Assembly (NCBI RefSeq): GCF_037949795.1
Contig: NZ_CP149932.1
Coordinates: forward strand, 1,291,001 to 1,355,000
DNA length: 64,000 bases
Source of the DNA: Thioclava sp. GXIMD2076
GTDB taxonomy: Bacteria > Pseudomonadota > Alphaproteobacteria > Rhodobacterales > Rhodobacteraceae
Direction of reading: 5' to 3'
Below are positions 37,303 to 46,496 of this stretch, piece by piece. Every line of letters starts with the position of its first letter. Within the stretch, counting starts at the first letter, position 1. The position numbers and the translations under genes were made by a program. The notes beneath the pieces are model-generated. The model saw only the letters and a program-made list of their open reading frames with translations. It did not search any database and was not told where the DNA came from.

Positions 37303-38832
37303 CCACTCGATCGGCAGAAGAGATCCTGCCACGATCAGCGATCTCTGCCACCACGAGGTATAGGGCTCGTGGTGCCAGACCTCGGTGCCTTGTCCGTCAA
37401 CCTGCCGCTCCCAGCGGATGCGCTTATGTTCGCGCGTCAGCTGCCATGCGGCGGCAGGGATGACGGTCTCAAAGCCCTTATGCAGGTCTTCCGCCCATTT
37501 CTTGTCATGGATCACGATCCCCATCTCGGTGTTGAGCAGAAGCGAGCGCGGATCGAAATTGAACGTGCCGATAAAGACCTTCTCGACATCGACCGAAAGG
37601 ATCTTGGCATGCAGTTTGGTCCGCGCGAAGGGCGAGGTCCCGCGGCGGTGATGCCCGATCAGCCCGCGGCGGAACTTGACATGCTCGTCATGGGCGAATT
37701 CGAAAATCTCCACCCCGCCCGAGAGAAGCTTGCGCCGCTGGCCGGCATAACCCGTATGAACGATCGGCTTGTCCGAGGAGGCCAGAGAGTTGGTGAGGAT
37801 GCGGACCTTCACGCCCGCTTTGGCCAGTTTGATCAGCTGCCGGCGGCCCGCATTGCGGGGCACGAAATAGGGGGAGATGATATCGAAGCTCTTGGTCGGC
37901 GTGCCCATCGCCATATGCATATTGGGAAACAGGAGATTGCGGCGGCGCGCGCGGCCCAGCACTTTCTCGGGCGCATCATAGAGGAGCTTGACCTCTGCCT
38001 GACGCAGGGTGGGACGATCGGCTTCCAGCTCGTCGGTGGTGGGCGTTTGCTCCAGAAGGGCCGCGAATTTCTGCGCGCCCTCGCTGGTTAGACATTCGGC
38101 ATTCTGCGTCCCGCCGGTGGTCTCGTCTTTCAGTAACCGCTGCGGCAGGATCGCGCTTGCGGGCCATGTGGGCTCGCTATTCCAGTAGGTCTCGAATTCC
38201 TCGCGGGCTTCTTGCGCGGCCTTGCCCATCACCAGCGCGTCGAAATCCATGAACGTGCCCATGCGGGCGAGATCGTTGTAATATTCGTCCCCGATATTGC
38301 GCCCGCCCAGCACGGCGGCGCGACCATCGGCAACCAGCGCCTTGTTGTGCATCCGCCGGTTGAGGCGGGCGAAATCCATCGCATAGCCCAAAAGCCGCAT
38401 GCCGCGCAGCGGGAAGGGGTTGAAGAGCCTGACCTCCACCTGCGGATGGGCGTCCATCCAGACGATGCGCGGATCGATGCGCTTGGTCGCATTGTCATCG
38501 AGCAGGATGCGGACCTTTACCCCGCGATCGGCCGCGCGGCGCAATGCGTCGAACATCAGGCTGCCGCAGGCATCCGGACGCCAGAGGTAATATTGCACAT
38601 CAAGACTATGCTCGGCCTGCTCGACGAGCTTGAGCCGCGTGGCAAAAGCCTCAATCCCGTCGGGCAGGGGCAAAAGCCCCGTGGTCTCGAGATCCGGCCA
38701 CATCTTTCCGAGACGGGTTCCATCGGGTGTGGTGACATGGTCAGGCGAGAGATCGGGACGGGTAGGCAGACGCGTGATCCGCCATAGAAAAATCAGCGCG
38801 ATGGCTAAAATCGCGAATAAAGCAAAGAGCAT
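37294..38832 (-). CDS. phospholipase D-family protein, cardiolipin-synthase-like
   Basis: A 512-aa protein with an N-terminal transmembrane helix (about 1-18) and two PLD catalytic HKD motifs: HNKALVADGRAAVLGGRNIGD in the first half and HAKILSVDVEKVFIGTFNFDPRS in the second. Bacterial proteins with this layout join phosphatidylglycerol or related lipids into cardiolipin, or act as phospholipases at the membrane; the exact reaction is not settled by sequence. The second motif GTFNFDPRS is of the cardiolipin synthase C kind. It is convergent with rnr and overlaps it. Confidence 0.85.
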   Translation of the reverse strand: MLFALFAILAIALIFLWRITRLPTRPDLSPDHVTTPDGTRLGKMWPDLETTGLLPLPDGIEAFATRLKLVEQAEHSLDVQYYLWRPDACGSLMFDALRRAADRGVKVRILLDDNATKRIDPRIVWMDAHPQVEVRLFNPFPLRGMRLLGYAMDFARLNRRMHNKALVADGRAAVLGGRNIGDEYYNDLARMGTFMDFDALVMGKAAQEAREEFETYWNSEPTWPASAILPQRLLKDETTGGTQNAECLTSEGAQKFAALLEQTPTTDELEADRPTLRQAEVKLLYDAPEKVLGRARRRNLLFPNMHMAMGTPTKSFDIISPYFVPRNAGRRQLIKLAKAGVKVRILTNSLASSDKPIVHTGYAGQRRKLLSGGVEIFEFAHDEHVKFRRGLIGHHRRGTSPFARTKLHAKILSVDVEKVFIGTFNFDPRSLLLNTEMGIVIHDKKWAEDLHKGFETVIPAAAWQLTREHKRIRWERQVDGQGTEVWHHEPYTSWWQRSLIVAGSLLPIEWLL

Positions 38833-38883
38833 AGGTCACCACGGGCTTGTTACGGATATTACCTAGTCCGTGGCCGTCAAAGG

Positions 38884-38906
38884 AAAAGGGCCGGAAAGCC
38901 GGCCCT
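38884..38906 (-). terminator. terminator of the VPLPA-CTERM gene
   Basis: On the minus strand AGGGCCGG and CCGGCCCT pair around CTTT and are followed by TTTCC, 12 bp after the stop. Confidence 0.75.
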
Positions 38907-38918
38907 GACGAAGACGGA

Positions 38919-39881
38919 TCAGGCTGCGGGAATGGGTGTCCTCTCGCTCCGACGCAATAGAGGCAGTCCCGCAATCGCGCATAGAAGTAACAGGGCACTT
39001 GCGGGAAGGGGAACCGCGGGGACCGCGGAAAAGAGATCGCTATCGGAGGAGACGGCTAGACCCTCGGTGGTTGCGAATGCCAGCGCAAGGGTGGATGTCG
39101 CTGTGGTTGCTCCCCAGGCAGAGAGATAGGTCCAAAGATCCAGAAATGCGGTTTCGCCATCTTCAAGCCAGATCGTTGTGGTCAGGTCGAAGCTGAACGT
39201 ATCGCCGAAATCATAGCTGCCATCCGCCAGTATCCCGCCATCGGAGAAGGAATAGGTATCGAGATACTGATAATAGCTGGCGCTATCCGACGAAAAACTC
39301 TCGGCCCCGTCCGACAGATAATCCGATGTGTAGAGCGTGAGACCCGCAATGGCCGAGATGTCCGTATAGGTCGAATTCAGGCGCTGGTAGTAGGTCATGG
39401 CCACATCCCCGCTGAAAGTGGCGGAGGCGGTCAGATAGCCGCTGCCGGAAGCCGTCAGAGCTCCATAGATACTGGCACCGGCATAGGCGCCCCAGCCACT
39501 GTATTCATAGGCCTCGGTCGTCGGATCGTCGCTGACATCATCATTGCTATACCAGTTCCCAAAGGGCTGTTCCTCGACAGGCATATCGCCTTGGAGGTAG
39601 CTGGTGCTGCTTGTAATGGCACCGGTGGACCCATCAATCGCGACCGAAGAGGTTTCCTGCCCTGCAACCGCGCCCCGGCTGCCATAGCCTGTATAGGTGT
39701 TGTAGGTGATGTAGTTGCGGGGATTGGTGAGCGTTATATCCGTGCAGCTTACATAGCAATATGCGCTGCCTTCAAACGTGCTTACTTCGGCATAGGTGCT
39801 GGCCGCATGGACCGGAGCTGTCAGAACCGGCAGGGCAAGCGCTGCGTAGAGCGCAAAATGTCTGATATGTCTCAGGCGCAA
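38919..39881 (-). CDS. secreted protein with VPLPA-CTERM sorting tail
   Basis: A 320-aa exported protein. The N-terminus is a signal peptide (RLRHIRHFALYAALALPV, cut after VHA), the middle is rich in Ser, Thr, Tyr and Gly with beta character (SYLQGD, YYQRLNSTYTD), and the C-terminus is a sorting signal: VPLPASALLLLCAIAGLPLL followed by RRSER. That tripartite tail (VPLPA, hydrophobic helix, Arg cluster) is the Rhodobacterales version of PEP-CTERM, cleaved by an exosortase. No exosortase is in the window. The start is TTG 39881 with GGAGAC 8 nt upstream; longer in-frame starts upstream do not begin with a signal peptide. Function unknown, probably surface or matrix. Confidence 0.78.
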   Translation of the reverse strand: MRLRHIRHFALYAALALPVLTAPVHAASTYAEVSTFEGSAYCYVSCTDITLTNPRNYITYNTYTGYGSRGAVAGQETSSVAIDGSTGAITSSTSYLQGDMPVEEQPFGNWYSNDDVSDDPTTEAYEYSGWGAYAGASIYGALTASGSGYLTASATFSGDVAMTYYQRLNSTYTDISAIAGLTLYTSDYLSDGAESFSSDSASYYQYLDTYSFSDGGILADGSYDFGDTFSFDLTTTIWLEDGETAFLDLWTYLSAWGATTATSTLALAFATTEGLAVSSDSDLFSAVPAVPLPASALLLLCAIAGLPLLRRSERTPIPAA

Positions 39882-39997
39882 TTCTCTGTCTCCAAAATGT
39901 GTAAAATGCTCGTGGAGATAAGAATGCCTGATGTTTACCTTGGGGCAACAAGTGTTTTGAGAAATTATTGGCCGAAAGGAATTCAACCCCAGAATGA

Positions 39998-40028
39998 AAA
40001 GATCCCGCCACTTTTTATGGCGGGATCT
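39998..40028 (-). terminator. Rho-independent terminator of pckA
   Basis: GATCCCGCCA (40001-40010) and TGGCGGGATC (40018-40027) form a perfect 10-bp stem; on the minus strand it is followed by TTTT, 26 bp after the pckA stop. Confidence 0.85.
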
Positions 40029-40053
40029 CCGATGTTTTGCGGGGCTGGTCGGA

Positions 40054-41652
40054 TCAGCCGATCGCGACGGCTTTCACTTCGTCGTCGATATAGGGCACGT
40101 ATTGCTCGAAATTGTCCGAGAACATCTTCACCAGCTTGGCGGCCTGTGCGTCATAGGCAGCGCCATCCGCCCAGGTGTCGCGCGGGTTCAGTAGTTTGGT
40201 GTCCACGCCATCGACCAGAACCGGAACGTCGAAGCCGAAATTCGGATCCTTGCGGAACTGGACCGCCTCGAGCGAGCCGTCGAGAGCCGCATCCAGAAGG
40301 GCGCGGGTGGCCTTGATCGGCATCCGCTTGCCTTCGCCGAACTTGCCGCCGGTCCAGCCGGTATTCACCAGCCAGCACGAGGCGCCGTTCTTGGCGATCT
40401 TCTCGGCCAGAAGCTTGCCATAGACTTCCGGACGACGCGGCATGAAGGGTGCACCGAAGCAGGTCGAGAAGGTCGGGATGGGTTCCACCACACCGATCTC
40501 CGTGCCAGGGGTCTTCGAGGTGAAGCCCGACAGGAAGTGATACATGGCCTGTGCCGGTGTCAGGCGCGCGATGGGGGGCAGGACGCCATAGGCATCGCAG
40601 GTCAGCATGATCACATGCTTGGGGTTGCCGCCCACCGAGTCTTCCGAGGCATTCGAGATGTAATGCAGCGGGTAGGCGCAGCGCATGTTATCGGTGATCG
40701 AGTTGTCTTCGAAATTGAGATCGAGCGTCTCGGGGTCGAAGGTCATGTTCTCGACCACGGTGCCGAACATGGAGCAGGTCGCGTAGATCTCCGGTTCGGC
40801 CTCGGCCGAGAGATTGATCGTCTTTGCGTAGCAGCCGCCCTCGAAATTGAAGATGCCCTTGTCGGACCAGCCATGCTCGTCATCGCCGATCAGCGTGCGC
40901 GAGGGGCTTGCCGAAAGCGTCGTCTTGCCGGTGCCCGACAGGCCGAAGAAGATCGCGCTGTCGTCGGGGTTGTCGATGGCATGGTTGGCCGAGCAGTGCA
41001 TCGCCATGATGTTATTGCCGGGCAGGATATAGTTGAGAAGGGTGAAGACGCCCTTCTTGTTCTCGCCCGAATACTGGGTATTGGCGATCAGGATCAGCTT
41101 CTTGGTGAAGTTGAGCGCGATGACTGTTTCCGAGCGGCAACCGTGACGCTCGGGATCGGCCTTGAAGCTGGGGCAGTTCACGATGGTGAATTCGGGGATG
41201 AAATCGTCCAGTTCGGAGCGCTCGGGACGGCGCAGCATGGTGCGGATGAACAGGTTGTGCCAGGCGAGCTCGGTCACAACGCGCACGTCGAGACGGTGTT
41301 CGGGATCGGCACCGCCGAAGAGATCCTGCACGAAGTAATCGCGGCCTTTCATATGCTCGAGCATATCGGCATGGAGAAGGTCGAACTTGTCCTCCTCCAT
41401 GGGCGCGTTGTTTTCCCACCAGATGGTGTCTTCGACTTCGGGGGTGCGGACGACGAACTTGTCTTTGGGCGAACGGCCGGTATGGGCGCCGGTGGTGCAA
41501 TAGAATGCGCCGCCTTTGCCAAGCGTGCCTTCATTGCGTTTCAGCGCTTCTTCGATAAGCGCCGGCTCGATCAGGTTGTAATAGACATTGCCCAGTCCAG
41601 AAATGCCTTGATCTTCCAGGCGCTGTGCCGGGTTCACGTGTCCGATGATCAT
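40054..41652 (-). CDS. pckA: phosphoenolpyruvate carboxykinase (ATP)
   Basis: Converts oxaloacetate plus ATP to PEP, the entry step of gluconeogenesis from C4 acids. In the 532-aa protein: [13 protein letters not shown], the kinase-1a motif [18 protein letters not shown], the metal motif LIGDDEHGW, and [14 protein letters not shown]. In the first, a Ser stands where many homologues have Asp (TLSADP). It is divergent from chvI; in Agrobacterium pckA has the same neighbour and is reported to be under ChvG/ChvI control, so a shared regulatory region is plausible. Its own terminator follows at 39998. Confidence 0.96.
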   Translation of the reverse strand: MIIGHVNPAQRLEDQGISGLGNVYYNLIEPALIEEALKRNEGTLGKGGAFYCTTGAHTGRSPKDKFVVRTPEVEDTIWWENNAPMEEDKFDLLHADMLEHMKGRDYFVQDLFGGADPEHRLDVRVVTELAWHNLFIRTMLRRPERSELDDFIPEFTIVNCPSFKADPERHGCRSETVIALNFTKKLILIANTQYSGENKKGVFTLLNYILPGNNIMAMHCSANHAIDNPDDSAIFFGLSGTGKTTLSASPSRTLIGDDEHGWSDKGIFNFEGGCYAKTINLSAEAEPEIYATCSMFGTVVENMTFDPETLDLNFEDNSITDNMRCAYPLHYISNASEDSVGGNPKHVIMLTCDAYGVLPPIARLTPAQAMYHFLSGFTSKTPGTEIGVVEPIPTFSTCFGAPFMPRRPEVYGKLLAEKIAKNGASCWLVNTGWTGGKFGEGKRMPIKATRALLDAALDGSLEAVQFRKDPNFGFDVPVLVDGVDTKLLNPRDTWADGAAYDAQAAKLVKMFSDNFEQYVPYIDDEVKAVAIG

Positions 41653-41899
41653 CTGTTGCTCCCGAATGCCGTCGTGGTGCGGCGGTTCAATGGAATCCTC
41701 CCGATCCTGCCGGGCCTTGGCCGGATCGCCTTCGGTGCCAGAGATGCACCGGATAATCGACCATATATCACGCTGAAATCTTTAGGGAACACAGGGTGCG
41801 CTACCGTTAGCGTTATCATTTACACTTTAGCGCAATCACTTATGTGACAGAAGGACGCAATCTTTGCAGTTAATCTTAAATTGAGGCTTTTCGGATGCA
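41653..41899. promoter_or_regulatory. pckA-chvI divergent control region with TTAGCG repeats
   Basis: About 250 bp between divergent pckA and the chvI operon. TTAGCG occurs at 41807-41812 and 41827-41832, exactly 20 bp apart, and GCGCTA (41798-41803) is inverted against TAGCGC (41828-41833). Directly repeated half-sites one or two helical turns apart are usual for OmpR-type regulators such as ChvI. Assignment to ChvI is inference. Confidence 0.4.
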
Positions 41900-41995
41900 A
41901 TGGAGGGCGGAATTGCTGCGGGATTGAGCTTCGTGTTGATTCTTCTCGCAGGGGCGTCGATGATGGCCATTAAGTATAACCGTCCGGAAGAATGA
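41900..41995 (+). CDS. possible 31-aa single-pass membrane micropeptide
   Basis: An ATG at 41900 opens 31 codons ending TGA at 41995, 12 bp before chvI. The product has a hydrophobic stretch AAGLSFVLILLAGASMMAI flanked by an acidic start (MEGG) and a charged end (KYNRPEE), the make-up of a one-helix inner-membrane peptide. The nearest purine run (GAGG) is about 13 nt upstream, so translation is not well supported. If real it would be the first gene of the chvI operon, possibly a sensor-kinase accessory peptide. Otherwise it is a chance frame in the 5' leader. Confidence 0.4.
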   Translation: MEGGIAAGLSFVLILLAGASMMAIKYNRPEE

Positions 41996-42007
41996 GGGTG
42001 CAGGCAC

Positions 42008-42712
42008 ATGTCGCGGATTGCTTTGGTCGATGATGATCGCAATATTCTTACTTCGGTTGCCATGACTCTCGAGGCCGAAGGGTTCGATGTGGAGACCTAT
42101 AATGACGGGCAATCGGCGCTGGATGCGTTCAATAAACGCCTGCCCGATATGGCCGTTCTTGATATCAAGATGCCGCGTATGGACGGGATGGACCTGCTGC
42201 AGCGTCTGCGCCAGAAGACCCAGATGCCGGTGATCTTCCTGACCTCGAAAGATGACGAGATCGACGAGGTTCTGGGCCTGCGGATGGGCGCCGACGACTA
42301 TGTGAAAAAGCCTTTCAGCCAGCGGCTTCTGGTCGAGCGTATCCGGGCGCTCCTGCGCCGTCAGGATGCGCTGGAGGGCCGCGTGGAGACGGTGCAGACC
42401 GAAGAGACCAAGACGATCACGCGCGGGGCGCTGGTCATGGATCCGCTGCGCCACTCGGTCAGCTGGAAGGGTAAGGATGTGACTCTGACGGTCACCGAGT
42501 TCCTGCTTCTTCAGGCGCTGGCACAGCGTCCGGGTTTCGTGAAATCGCGCGATCAGCTGATGGATGTGGCCTATGACGATCAGGTCTATGTCGATGATCG
42601 CACGATCGACAGCCATATCAAGCGTCTGCGCAAGAAGATGCGCAGTGTCGACGAGGATTTCTCGGCTATCGAGACGCTGTATGGCATCGGCTATCGTTAT
42701 AACGAAGAATGA
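42008..42712 (+). CDS. chvI: response regulator ChvI
   Basis: OmpR-family two-component regulator. The 234-aa protein has a receiver domain (1-120: acidic residues DDD at 8-10, phospho-acceptor Asp52 in [11 protein letters not shown], Lys102 region) and a C-terminal winged-helix DNA-binding domain (about 138-230: [29 protein letters not shown]). It is the partner of ChvG encoded immediately downstream (ATGA overlap). In related alphaproteobacteria the pair, with ExoR elsewhere, controls envelope, acid-stress and carbon-use genes. AGG precedes the ATG by 5 nt. Confidence 0.93.
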   Translation: MSRIALVDDDRNILTSVAMTLEAEGFDVETYNDGQSALDAFNKRLPDMAVLDIKMPRMDGMDLLQRLRQKTQMPVIFLTSKDDEIDEVLGLRMGADDYVKKPFSQRLLVERIRALLRRQDALEGRVETVQTEETKTITRGALVMDPLRHSVSWKGKDVTLTVTEFLLLQALAQRPGFVKSRDQLMDVAYDDQVYVDDRTIDSHIKRLRKKMRSVDEDFSAIETLYGIGYRYNEE

Positions 42713-44451
42713 GTATCGCAGGACGGATCGGGTTGAGCCTTGGAATGAGTGCCAGGAAACGGAACAGGGATACGGTGGCTGTCGATCCGGGCGAGGACTT
42801 GGTCGCGGGCAAGGGCGCCGTCGACGAGAGCGTGAGCAAACGCCGCGAGACACGCAACCTAATCTCGCTCAACCGCTCGCCGCTTGCGCGAAAGATCATC
42901 ATCTTCAATCTTCTGGCCATGGTCGTTCTCGTGGCGGGGGTGCTCTATCTCAATCCGTTCCGTGACAGCCTTGTGGTCCAACGCGAGAATGCGATCGTGG
43001 TCGAGGCCGAGCTGGTTGCCGATGTGTTCGAGGCGCGTCTGCCCAAGACCGCGCCCGTCAATCTGGCGGCAGGCGACGGGATCGATGTCGTGGATACGCT
43101 TTCGGGTATCCAGCTTCCCTCGGGCTCTTCGCTTTATGTCTTCGATGCGGCGGGTAACCTGCTGATCAGCTCGGATGACGTGGTGACCGCTCCCCCTGCC
43201 GATGTGACTGGCGGACATGACGATACGCGCTCGACCCTGTTGACCGATCTCCTGAGCCGTGGCTGGGGATGGGCGTCCTCGCTCATCCATGGCGATGAGG
43301 AGGGTGCGAAGGTCAGCACGCAGGTCATCGCGCAGGATCTCAATGCCGAGTTGCGTCCCGGTGTTACCCGCATGGATACACGCCGCGATACGTCCGGCGC
43401 TACGATTTTCTCTGTTGCAACAGGGATTTACCAGGGAGATCGGATCGTGGGCTCTATCGCGCTGACCTCGGCTGCCGGCGAGATCGACCATCTGGTGCGC
43501 GTGGAACGCGAGCAGGTGCTGCAGATGTTTGTCATCGCCATCATCGTCTCGATCGGTCTGTCGCTGGTGCTGGCCTCGACGATCGCCAACCCGATCTCCG
43601 ATCTGGCGGCGGCGGCCGAGATCGGCGGCGAGCGCCATGCCCGCAAGGTCAGTCCCGCGCGGGTCCGCATCCCCGATCTGTCCGCCCGCCCCGACGAGAT
43701 CGGACGTCTGTCTGGTGCGCTGCGCGGGATGGTGACGGCGCTTTATGACCGGATCGATGCCAACGAGCAGTTTGCGGCAGATGTCAGCCACGAGATCAAG
43801 AATCCGCTGGCGAGCCTGCGCTCTGCCGTGGCCTCGCTGCGGATGGTGAAGAAGGAAGAGCACCGCGAGAAGCTTCTCGATGTGATCGACCACGACGTGC
43901 GCCGTCTCGACCGTCTGGTGTCCGATATCTCCAATGCCTCGCGGCTTGATTCCGAGCTGGTCAAGGAGGAGGAAGAGCCCTTCGACCTGATCCATATGGT
44001 CGATAATCTCGCGCAGTATCTGGGCGATCAGGCAAAGCAGAAAGGCGTGGATTTCATCATCGATCTGCCCGCCGATCCTATCGTGATCAACGGGTTGGAG
44101 GGCCGCCTCGCGCAAGTCTTCGTGAACCTGATCAGCAATGCCATTTCCTTCAGCGAAGAGGGAGATGCGGTGCGTGTCTGGGCCCGCAGGCGCGATCATC
44201 GGGTGCTGGTGGTGGTTGAGGATACCGGTCCGGGCATTCCGGAAGAGGCTCTGTCGAAGGTCTTCAAACGCTTCTACTCGCAGCGGCCCGAGGGCCAGTT
44301 CGGGGATCATTCGGGGCTCGGTCTGGCGATTTCCAAGCAGATCGTCGAGGCGCATGGCGGCGTGATCTGGGCCGAGAATATCCGCCCGACCGATGCCGAT
44401 GTGACCTCCGAACCGCTTGGCGCGCGTTTCGTGGTCGGGCTTCCGTTCTAA
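42709..44451 (+). CDS. chvG: sensor histidine kinase ChvG
   Basis: Membrane kinase of the ChvG/ChvI system. The 580-aa product has a cytoplasmic N-terminal stretch, first transmembrane helix (about 60-82, [20 protein letters not shown]), a periplasmic sensor domain of about 180 residues, a second helix (about 265-288), a HAMP segment, the H box [23 protein letters not shown], and an ATPase domain with N box NLISNAISF and G boxes DTGPGIP and [16 protein letters not shown]. The charged leader of about 57 residues before the first helix is longer than usual. It starts inside the chvI stop and is followed 4 bp later by hprK. Confidence 0.93.
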   Translation: MSIAGRIGLSLGMSARKRNRDTVAVDPGEDLVAGKGAVDESVSKRRETRNLISLNRSPLARKIIIFNLLAMVVLVAGVLYLNPFRDSLVVQRENAIVVEAELVADVFEARLPKTAPVNLAAGDGIDVVDTLSGIQLPSGSSLYVFDAAGNLLISSDDVVTAPPADVTGGHDDTRSTLLTDLLSRGWGWASSLIHGDEEGAKVSTQVIAQDLNAELRPGVTRMDTRRDTSGATIFSVATGIYQGDRIVGSIALTSAAGEIDHLVRVEREQVLQMFVIAIIVSIGLSLVLASTIANPISDLAAAAEIGGERHARKVSPARVRIPDLSARPDEIGRLSGALRGMVTALYDRIDANEQFAADVSHEIKNPLASLRSAVASLRMVKKEEHREKLLDVIDHDVRRLDRLVSDISNASRLDSELVKEEEEPFDLIHMVDNLAQYLGDQAKQKGVDFIIDLPADPIVINGLEGRLAQVFVNLISNAISFSEEGDAVRVWARRRDHRVLVVVEDTGPGIPEEALSKVFKRFYSQRPEGQFGDHSGLGLAISKQIVEAHGGVIWAENIRPTDADVTSEPLGARFVVGLPF

Positions 44452-44454
44452 TCC

Positions 44455-44880
44455 ATGAGCGTCCGGCACATCCTGCACGCCAGTTGTGTCGCGCTCGATG
44501 CGCAGCGTGCGGTGTTGATCCTCGGGGCATCCGGTACAGGGAAATCCACGCTGGCACTCAAGCTGATGGCCATTGGCGGGCAGCTTGTGGCCGATGACCG
44601 CACCGATCTGACGTTTAGGGATGGTGGCTTGTTGGCGCGCGCGCCAGCAGCGATCCGCGGGCGGATCGAGGCGCGCGGTGTGGGCATTCTTGCGGCGGAT
44701 GTGTTGGAGGAGGCTTTTATCTCACTGGTTGTGGATCTTGACCGGACCGAGACGGAAAGACTGCCGCCGCTGCGAAATATCTCTCTTTATGGGGTGTCGC
44801 TGCCCCTTGTGCTGCGCTTGCAACATGGTCATCTTGATGCAGCAATCTGGCAATATCTCAAAGCCGGGAGAGTTGCGTGA
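44455..44880 (+). CDS. hprK: HPr kinase/phosphorylase, short alphaproteobacterial form
   Basis: Phosphorylates and dephosphorylates HPr on its regulatory serine. The 141-aa product is only the catalytic core: Walker [10 protein letters not shown] (24-32), VADDRTDL, and the HprK signature [11 protein letters not shown]. The N-terminal domain found in Firmicutes enzymes is absent, as usual in alphaproteobacteria. The target is encoded in the same operon: HPr at 46200 carries the matching Ser46. Overlaps rapZ by 4 bp. Confidence 0.93.
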   Translation: MSVRHILHASCVALDAQRAVLILGASGTGKSTLALKLMAIGGQLVADDRTDLTFRDGGLLARAPAAIRGRIEARGVGILAADVLEEAFISLVVDLDRTETERLPPLRNISLYGVSLPLVLRLQHGHLDAAIWQYLKAGRVA

Positions 44881-45800
44881 CCCACCACGCCGAATGTGAC
44901 ACCGAAGATCTGAGCCAGCGCGTTGTGCTGGTCACCGGCCCCTCCGGGGCAGGGCGGTCGACCGTGATCGCGGCACTGGAGGATCTGGGCTACGAGACTA
45001 TCGACAACCTGCCGCTCTCGATGGTTCCGAGAGTGCTTGACGGGCCGGTATTGCAGCCCATCGCGCTGGGGATCGATGTACGCAACCGCGAGTTCAGCGC
45101 GACGCGCCTTATCGAGCTGATCGACCGGTTGACGCGGGAGCCGAAGATCCAGCTGGAAGTTCTGTATATGGATGCGCGGCCCGATGTGCTGCAGCGGCGC
45201 TATTCCGAAACGCGCAGGCGTCATCCGCTCTCGCCCGATGATGCGCCCGAAGAGGGCATCCTGCGCGAGATCGACCTTCTGGTGCCGATCCGCGCCCGTG
45301 CCGATATCCTCATCGACAGTTCGGCGATGACGGTCCATGATGCTCGCGCCGAGATCAACCAGCTGTTCGATCAGCGCAAGACGGCGGGGCTGGCGGTATC
45401 GGTGCATAGTTTCAGCTACAAACGTGGCGTGCCGCGAGGGCTCGATATCATGTTCGATTGCCGGTTTCTGGCCAACCCGCATTGGCAGCCCGAACTGCGC
45501 CCAAAGGACGGGCGCGATGCTGCGGTGGCGGACTATGTCACACATGATCCACGCTATCGTGAATTCTTCGACAGGGTGATGGGGCTTCTTCTTTTCACTT
45601 TGCCTGCCCATGTTGAGGAAGGAAAAACACATTTGGCTGTAGGCTTTGGATGTACTGGGGGTAAACATCGCTCTGTTGCCCTTACGGAATCGGTTTCTGG
45701 TGCTCTTGCAGAGGCCGGTTGGCATGTGTCTAAACGGCACAGAGAGTTGGAACGGCGCGGGCTCGAGCTGCCCGCCTCTGGAACGGGAAACGGCGCTTGA
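44877..45800 (+). CDS. rapZ: RNase adapter protein RapZ (YvcJ family ATP-binding protein)
   Basis: RapZ/YvcJ proteins bind nucleotides and small RNAs, and in E. coli direct RNase E to sRNAs controlling amino-sugar synthesis. The 307-aa product has the N-terminal P-loop GPSGAGRST (about 21-29), in which Arg takes the place of the Walker Lys, the segment [13 protein letters not shown], and the C-terminal [14 protein letters not shown] hallmark. Two domains of normal size. It starts at GTG 44877, overlapping hprK, and ends in a TTGA overlap with the EIIA gene. Whether the E. coli role applies here is unknown. Confidence 0.92.
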   Translation: MTHHAECDTEDLSQRVVLVTGPSGAGRSTVIAALEDLGYETIDNLPLSMVPRVLDGPVLQPIALGIDVRNREFSATRLIELIDRLTREPKIQLEVLYMDARPDVLQRRYSETRRRHPLSPDDAPEEGILREIDLLVPIRARADILIDSSAMTVHDARAEINQLFDQRKTAGLAVSVHSFSYKRGVPRGLDIMFDCRFLANPHWQPELRPKDGRDAAVADYVTHDPRYREFFDRVMGLLLFTLPAHVEEGKTHLAVGFGCTGGKHRSVALTESVSGALAEAGWHVSKRHRELERRGLELPASGTGNGA

Positions 45801-46219
45801 TCGGAATCGTGATTGTCGCTCATGGTGGTTTGGCCCGCGAGTATCTCGCGGCGGTGGAGCATGTCGTGGGGCCCCAGCAGGGCATCCGTGCCATCACCAT
45901 CGAGGATGGCCATGATCGGGCCGAAAAACAGATCGAGATCAGGGCGGCAGCCGATGCGGTGGATAGCGGTTTCGGGGTCGTGGTCGTAACCGATATGTTT
46001 GGGGCCTCGCCATCCAATCTCAGCCTGAAAGCCTGTGAGAATTGCGAGCGCGAGATCATTTATGGTGCGAATTTGCCACTATTGATCAAGCTTGCGAAGT
46101 CCAGAAGCCTCGGCGTACACGCCGCGGTGGAGGCAGCACTTGATGCAGGACGCAAATATATCAATAGTTACTCTGCCTATGGGAGCAGGGAAGGAATGCA
46201 TGGCGCATCAGGAGCTTAA
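45797..46219 (+). CDS. PTS EIIA component (mannose family)
   Basis: A 140-aa EIIA-Man domain. The phospho-acceptor is His9 in [20 protein letters not shown], with [14 protein letters not shown] and [15 protein letters not shown] (the family's DLFGGSP-like loop) downstream. No EIIB/EIIC permease gene is in the cluster, so this is a regulatory phosphorelay rather than a sugar transporter. The start is TTG 45797 overlapping the rapZ stop; starting later would remove the first beta strand. The last 20 bp overlap the HPr gene. Confidence 0.9.
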   Translation: MIGIVIVAHGGLAREYLAAVEHVVGPQQGIRAITIEDGHDRAEKQIEIRAAADAVDSGFGVVVVTDMFGASPSNLSLKACENCEREIIYGANLPLLIKLAKSRSLGVHAAVEAALDAGRKYINSYSAYGSREGMHGASGA

Positions 46220-46469
46220 GATCATCAACGAGAAGGGGCTGCACGCGCGGGCCTCGGCAAAATTCGTTGAGATCGTTGAAAGATTTGACGCTCGGGCCGA
46301 AGTGTCCAAAGATGGCATGAGCGTGTCGGGCGACTCGATCATGGGGCTTCTCATGCTGGCTGCTTCACGTGGAACGACCATCGAGGTCACCACAACGGGA
46401 GCCGAAGCCGAGGCGCTGATGACGGCTCTTGCGGAACTGGTTGCCGATTATTTCGGCGAGGGGTTCTGA
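46200..46469 (+). CDS. ptsH: phosphocarrier protein HPr
   Basis: An 89-aa HPr that carries phosphate from enzyme I to EIIA. His15 in NEKGLHARASAKFVE is the relay site; Ser46 in SGDSIMGLLMLAA is the site for HprK, exactly the canonical numbering. Start ATG 46200 with AAGGA 6 nt upstream; the reading frame is open 100 bp further 5' but that overlaps the EIIA gene in another frame. Enzyme I (ptsI) is not in the window. Confidence 0.95.
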   Translation: MAHQELKIINEKGLHARASAKFVEIVERFDARAEVSKDGMSVSGDSIMGLLMLAASRGTTIEVTTTGAEAEALMTALAELVADYFGEGF

Positions 46470-46496
46470 CCCCGCCACCTGACGAAGAGGCCTGTC

